Shown in pieces: positions 54,283 through 64,000 of a DNA stretch of 64,000 nt. This DNA is from Nyssa sinensis. Lineage: Eukaryota > Streptophyta > Magnoliopsida > Cornales > Nyssaceae. Below the pieces are notes generated by a model, which saw nothing but the letters and a program-made list of their open reading frames with translations, did not search any database and was not told the origin of the DNA. The stretch spans positions 62,001 to 126,000 of the forward strand of contig VIRR01000568.1 of NCBI GenBank assembly GCA_008638375.1, given 5' to 3'. How positions within the stretch are numbered: position 1 is the first letter of the stretch; each line of letters starts with the position of its first letter. The position numbers and the translations under genes were made by a program.

Positions 54283-56082
54283 AATATAGATAGAATTGAA
54301 ATAAGTTTTTTAAAACTCATTCAGGTTTGGAGCAGGATCGAGAGATGGTTATCTTGACCTTATCCTGTTTATATATGAAAATTTTTTAATCTCTAAAATA
54401 TACTATTTTTATCAATAAATCATACTAAATAAAACAAATTTTTAGATTTCTTATACTAAACTTATAATATTTTTCTGTAGTGTTGATTATTTTTTATAAT
54501 AAATTTTTAATTTATTTAACAAAAAAATAAGTTATAACTTATTTATAAAAAAATTAGAATTGGAGGCGGGAAATATAAATAAAATTGAAATAAGAATAAA
54601 TCAGTAAACAAGATGATATCACAGCCAATAAATATAAATGAGACTAAGAAAAAAGCGTCGGTCCCATTACTATTCGCCATTCCTACGCGCATCTACTGTT
54701 TTGTTAGATCCAACATGGAGGCATTCGTTTAGTCCTAATGGGCCCATTAGTAGTGCATAAGGGCTTAAGTCCGTAAACTAGTTTTGCCAAAGCCTCAGGC
54801 TATTGCTATCCTATTCACAGCCCAAATCTAGCTCACTAATTACGAAAAGGATACATTTGTGGCCTGTTGTCAGTGGGATATGCTTTTCACATCATTATTG
54901 ATAGACTAATGATATATTATCCAAACTTTTGAGTTCATAAAGTATTGCTCAAATTATATGTCAGTCTCTCAATAATTATTCATTGCTTAGGTGATATGAT
55001 AACTAATCGCCTAAGGGTAATCACATCAATTAGATAATATTTTTTTTATCCAAATCTTACATATAATTAATTGATAATTTTTTTGGATCATAGTTTCAAT
55101 AATGAGATGAACAATTATGTCTGTATTAATATATATTATATACATATATATATATATATATATATGATATACCATCTAATCATTAAAATTATTAAAACTG
55201 ATTCATTCAATAATATTTCAAATCTTACATGATGCAAGATTACTTATATTAACAAAAAATTATACATAACATAAATAAAGTTTTTAATACTATGTGTATC
55301 TATGAGACTATTTAGACAATATCTTTTGAGCCAAGATTTCAAACAAAATAACACTACTCTAATATAAAAGCACATTTGATTCTTTGCCCAAGGAAAAGAC
55401 AAATTTTTATCAGTATCCAATTTTTCAAGGAGAAAGTCCAAGTCAACCATTTATATACATTAATGAAATTATGATTATCCAATTTATTGTATGTGGACTA
55501 GAACAACAAAACAAAGAAAGATCAATTCAAATTCATATATATCATTTTGCAGTGTAATATTGATTTTTTTAATAGAAAAAATAAATACTATAATATTCAA
55601 GATTGAAATTCAAAGAACACTGTTTATATAATGTGATAGTCTCTCATTAACTATCCATCACACAATTAATGTGATCAACAACTAAATGTTATCAAATCAT
55701 TTAGTCTGTCCCCAAGTGTAATGCATCAGGATTAATAAATACGATCTCTTTTTTTAGATTAATTTTTTTTTTTTTTGGTTGCTCTCAAGAGGAAAATCAA
55801 AGAAGTGAAATGAAACACAAGTGTCTAATTTATTATAAATCAATACTTATCGCCAAACTAAGTAGAGGGACATCTACTTATTTAAATAACGGTCTTAATT
55901 GTACAATTTATCACATATGTAATGCAAATTTATTTATTTTTATTAGTCACGTGATATTCACGTGATTACATAAGTGACAAACGTAACCAGATAAGAGAAA
56001 ATTCTTCTTATCTAATTTGGAATCACTATTTTTATTATACCTAGACTAGAGCAACAAAACAAAGAAAGATTAATTCAAAAAT
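54283..56082. other. 3' flank of chitinase pseudogene C
   Basis: Collinear with 35640-37451. No gene. A (TA)n run is near 55140-55163. Confidence 0.7.
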
Positions 56083-59558
<3,476 letters not shown>

Positions 59559-59566
59559 GATTTTAC
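59559..59566. repeat. hAT target-site duplication, left (GATTTTAC)
   Basis: Pairs with AATTTTAC at 63140-63147. The same one-base mismatch occurs in unit 1, consistent with one insertion followed by duplication. Confidence 0.75.
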
Positions 59567-62500
59567 TAGAGGTGTCAATCGGGCCAAGTCGACACGGGCA
59601 CAACATGTTAAGAAGCGGCACAACACGATACGGCAGTTGGTGGGCTGGGCACAGCATGACACGATATGATGGGCCGGGTCGGCATTCCCAAACCCGAGGC
59701 CTGGCACAACCCATTGGCCCGTTAGGCACGGCACAACCCACTACAATTACCTCCTCTTTTTTTTTTTTTTGATTTTAAAAGCATTCTTTTACCATTTTGC
59801 CCCTCCAACAATCATATTAACTATTAGTTTAAGGGGCATTTTTGAAAAGTTTGTTAAAATGACCATTTTTATCCCTCTAACAACTATATTAACGGCTAGT
59901 TTTAAGGGTAAAATTAAAAATTAACTAACTAAATTTTTCTTTAAATACCCTTCCACGTCATTTCATTTTTCCTCACCAATTCACTCATCTTTCCTCTACT
60001 CTACAATCATTTCTACAAGTTGTCTCATCAATAATAACTCAATTTATATTTTTACAAGCATTCTTTATAAACTTTTTATAATTGTATTGAAAATTTGAGT
60101 GTGATCAAGTCTATTACAATTGCAAGTTTGCGAATTGTAGGAAGATTAACCACATTCAATTCAAGAATTCAACAGACCGATATATTTCTTTATTAGTTGT
60201 TATTATTAAATAATAATAATTTTTATCAGTTAGTTGTTATGATTAAAAAAATTAAAATAATAATTGATTAATTAGTATTATTAATTAATTAGTATTATTG
60301 TTTAATTGTTTTTATTATTAGTATTATTTTTAATTGTTATTGTTTAATTATATTAAATTTGAAAATGGACTCTATTGAAAATGTTAATCTAGAAAACTTT
60401 AACTATGGTGAATTTATTGAATTTGATGAAAAATAAGAACAATCTTTAGCCGATACTAGTGTCCTTACGCCAAGCGATGTCACATCTAGTTGTACTCCTA
60501 GGAGGCTAGGCTTAAAAAATCCACTACATCGGGAGTGTGAGCTCATTTTACCTTAGAATAATTAACAATTAATGACCAAATAAAAGAACGGGTTGTTTGC
60601 AAATATTGTAAGACCGATTATACATGTAAAAGTAGTAGTTACACATGCCATCTTAATAGACATATAAAAAATTGTCTAGAAAAATATGACATTAATGATC
60701 GTAGATAAGTACAACTTAGTCAAAGTAGTAGTAGTAATAGTGGTGCTGTGAAAAATTGGACATAACAATGCAAGGGATGACATTGCTAGATATATAACTG
60801 TTAGGGAGCAACCTTTACTTTTTGGGGAGGATATTTATTTTTAAAATTTAATGCATGATTATATGTAACCTGGTCATAAAGTAGTTTCTAGAAATACTAT
60901 TAGAAAAGATTGTATGAAAAGTTTTAAAAATTTTAAAAATGATTTAATTACTGAACTTTCTTCTTTTAATGCATCTATATTTTGCACATCTAAATTATGG
61001 AGTGGAAGGAATAATGAAAATTATTGTTGTGTGACTGCATATTATATTAACAATAATTGGATTTTAAATAAATAAAAATTATTGCATTCCGTAGCATTGA
61101 TCATCCTCATAATGCTAGTAATATATTTATTTGTATTATGAATGTTTATAGAAAATATGGGGTTCAAAATAAAAATTTTAGCATTACTTTTGATAATGCT
61201 ACTACTAATACTACTTCTATTGACATGTTTAAACATATTTTATGATCACCATTTGGTGGTGTTTTTTTTTCATGATAGATGTGTTTGTCATATAATTAAT
61301 TTAATGGTGCAAGATGGCTTGAAATTAATTGATGTCGAAATAGAAAAAATTAGAATAGCAATTTTTTGGATTTTTAATTCAAATTCTAGAGCTTGTGAAT
61401 TTAAAATTTTATGAAGAAGTTGTAATTTACAACCAAAAAAATTTAAAGCAAATGTTACAACTCATTAGAACTTGACATATATTATGCTCGAGTCTTCTAA
61501 GAAATACGACCAAGTAATTATTGATTTTTATAATGAAACGTGTCAATTACATTTTAACTACTCTAGATTGGGCCTCAACTTTTATATTTAAATCATTTTT
61601 AGAAATTTTTTATTCTACAATAAATAATTGTTCGGGTGTTTATTATCTCATTTCTTGTATTCTCTTGTCCGAATTATATAATATTTTTTATACTTTTGCA
61701 ATACATAGAAAAAATGAGAATTTTAAATATATATGTGCAGTAATGGAAGAAAAATCTTAAAAATATAGGGAAGAATTACCTCCAAATTTTACTTTAACTG
61801 CAGTAATGGATCCAAGAATAAAATGACTTGTGTAGAGTATTTTATTGATGGAATAATAGAAAATTTAAATTGTCAATTCAGAATTACTAATGAACAAATA
61901 AAAAGTTTATTATACGATGTATTTAAAAAATATGTAATAAAATATTGGAATAATGAAACTGAAAATGTTGTTTCTACTTTTTCTTCTAACGTTTTGAGTA
62001 AAAGTCATGCATTTGCATTTCTTAATAGGTGAAGATCGTCAGGTACTTCTTCTTCCTTCTCCTGTTCTTCTTCTAACTCTGAACTAACTAGGTATTTAAA
62101 AACTAACCTTATGAGTTTTCTAACTACTAAAGAAATAAACAATTTTGATATTTTGACATGGTGAAAATCAAATGAGAAGAGTTTTCCTATACTTTCCATC
62201 ATGGGCTGTGATCTACTAATACCTCCCGTCTCAATAGTACTATCGGAGTCTGTTTTTAGTACAAGTAACAGGGTACTAGATGAAAGAAAATTCATGTTGG
62301 TATTGGACATTTTGAAGGCCCTCATTTGCACGAAAGATTGGGAGAAATCAAGACTTTGCATTCAAAATCGGATGGATGAGGAGACGATGGTAGCTTTCAC
62401 AAACTTAGACGTAGATACAGATTTATCACAAATTTCATTGGAATAAATTACTTTTATTATGTATTTAAAAAATCACATTGTAATACAAATGCAAAGAAAA

Positions 62501-63139
62501 GAATTATATAAGGCTTGATCCTGAAATGGTACGTAAGCAGTCTAATACTTATTATAATATAGATACAGTCACAAAAAAAAATTGTTTGTAATTCATTTTT
62601 TATTTTTATTTTAAATAAAATATTGAGCTTTATTTCATTATAGTGCAAAATATTTTAAATCTTATTCTAACATTTTTTAAAAAAAGGTCAACAACATAAA
62701 CAATATATATATCGTGTAATCTAAAAAAAATTTGACCAAAAAAAAAAAGACCCAAAAAAAATAATTAAAGAAAAGTAAATATATATATATATATATATAT
62801 TAGACTACCTAACATTTAACTACAAGGTAACAACATTAAAGTAAATAAATCTTAATCTAACATTTTTCTAAAAAATAAATTAATTAATTAATCTAACATT
62901 TTTATAAAAAAAAAAAAAGAAGTAAATAACTTTAGAAAAATATCATGTAATCTTTTTAAAAAAATTGACAAAAAAATTTTTGAAAAGCCCGTTGCCGGTT
63001 GGGCTATGCCAAGCTGGACCTAATAGTTTCGAAGCTCGACACAACACAGCCCGCTTGATGAATTGAGCTGACATAACATGACTTGATGGTCCAAATATAT
63101 CGAATAAAACAGACCGGAACGACCCATTTGACACCTCTA
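59567..63139 (+). mobile_element. hAT-type DNA transposon, unit 2 copy (3573 bp, defective)
   Basis: Same TIRs, target duplication and internal layout as 40912-44416. About 70 bp longer overall. The net difference includes an extra stretch near 62690-62780, a short TAATTAGTATTATTAAT duplication near 60270, and absence of part of the GC-rich left subterminal region near 59740. Confidence 0.88.
60365..62446 (+). pseudogene. hAT transposase pseudogene, unit 2
   Basis: Same start (MDSIENVNLENF), early stop, BED finger (about 60573-60708) and C-terminal dimerisation remnants as the unit 1 copy. It shares the W-to-stop change before KSNEKSFPILS and adds its own lesion: the frame reading AFAFLNR stops at TGA 62030-62032, where unit 1 continues RRSSGTSS. 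In the last block S/T/V substitutions (SESVFSTSNRVLDERK) show drift after duplication. Confidence 0.85.
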
Positions 63140-63147
63140 AATTTTAC

Positions 63148-64000
63148 TATTCGGTGCTCATGGGCATTGAAATAGATTTCAAGAAGATGGTGATTGAGTT
63201 TCCTGGTCAAGTTTAGATGAAGTGGGCTGTTCAGAAACTCAAAAAGTAGAATGTGCTGAGGATAAAAATTGTATATATTTTGACTGAATGTATTCATTGG
63301 ATTTACACACATATGTATGTATGTATATGCACGGGCAGATCAAGGGGTCAGAAATTTTAAAATTTCAACTTCTGTATTCTAATTCTGCTAAAAAAATTGA
63401 AAAATTAGGAATTGAGCACCCAAAATTTGTTGAATTTCATAAAATTTCTCTCAACTTTCTAATGTATACATTTTCCCCAGTGCATTACTGAAATTATAAT
63501 TGGATATCATCCAATTTATTGTATGTGGACAAGAACAACAACAAAACAAAGAAAGATCAATTCAAATTCATATATATCATTTTGCAGTGTAATATTGATT
63601 TTTTTAATTGAAAAAGTAAATGCTATATTATTCAAGATTTAAATTCAAAAATACTGTTTATATAATGTGATACTCTCTCATTAATTATCCATCACACAAT
63701 TAATGTGATGAACCACCAAATGTTGTCAAATCCTTTAGTCTGTTCTCGATTGCAATGTACCAAGATCAATGAATACGAGGTCCTTTTTTAGGTCAATTTT
63801 TTTTTCTTTTTTGTTGTTGCTCTCAAGAAGAAAATCAAAATCATGAAAGAAAACACGAGTGTCTAATTTATTATAAATCAATACTTCTTTCTGAACTAGA
63901 TAGAGGGAACATCCACTATGCAATGCATATTTATTTATTTTTATCAGTCACATGATATTCACGTGATTACATAAGTGACAAGACAAGTAACTAGATAAGA
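63148..64000. other. 3' flank of a chitinase lying beyond the window
   Basis: Collinear with 44425-45286, the 3' side of chitinase B. Contains the same TATG microsatellite (shorter, 63313-63326). The homologous stop codon would fall about 88 bp past the edge. Confidence 0.75.

Overview
This is nuclear DNA from a eudicot plant, probably a woody species. The evidence is AT-rich sequence, a 12-exon plastid pyruvate kinase gene with GT-AG introns, an LRR receptor-like protein remnant, secreted class III chitinases, and plant-type LTR, hAT, TRIM and copia elements. I cannot name the species from sequence alone. I see no bacterial operon, CRISPR array, rRNA or convincing tRNA gene.

Layout. 1-13.4 kb is decayed receptor-like-protein (RLP) territory: repeated non-coding flank sequence, a 353-bp TRIM (629-981), a clean 3.17-kb solo LTR with a 5-bp target duplication (5595-8759), and the broken 3' end of an EIX/Cf-type RLP on the minus strand (11866-13365). 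14.2-23.2 kb holds a full plastidial pyruvate kinase beta-subunit gene on the plus strand. It has a GC-AG second intron, a tripled block in intron 1, an LTR fragment in intron 3, a SINE-like insertion in intron 10 and one extra base in exon 10. 26.0-28.0 kb holds a minus-strand gene for a nuclear protein with about ten HGGG-type CCCH repeats (WRKY19-like/loricrin-like family), also carrying one single-base frameshift. 28-31.5 kb is its upstream region, with two microsatellites and an 18-G run.

From about 31.49 kb to the right edge lies a direct tandem duplication. Unit 1 (about 31.49-48.47 kb) has chitinase pseudogene A, a dead hAT transposon, intact chitinase B and a copia reverse transcriptase relic. 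Unit 2 (about 48.47 kb onward) repeats this order with pseudogene C and the hAT copy; by the offset, the counterpart of chitinase B should start about 90 bp beyond the window. Unit 2 was split by a 5.5-kb Ty3-type element (48776-54277) that encodes only a damaged gag, has a 3.46-kb 3' LTR, and has a 5' LTR largely replaced by a TRIM-like array. This LTR belongs to the same family as the solo LTR at 5.6 kb.

How the genes relate. Pyruvate kinase (plastid glycolysis, carbon for fatty acids) and the HGGG-repeat protein (probably regulatory) are unrelated single genes sharing a convergent interval. The chitinases and the RLP remnant are typical of defence-gene clusters that expand and decay. Points most worth checking are the gag-only element with its chimeric 5' LTR, candidate splice sites conserved between the two long LTRs, the nested history of the chitinase array, and the single-base lesions in two otherwise well-kept genes.
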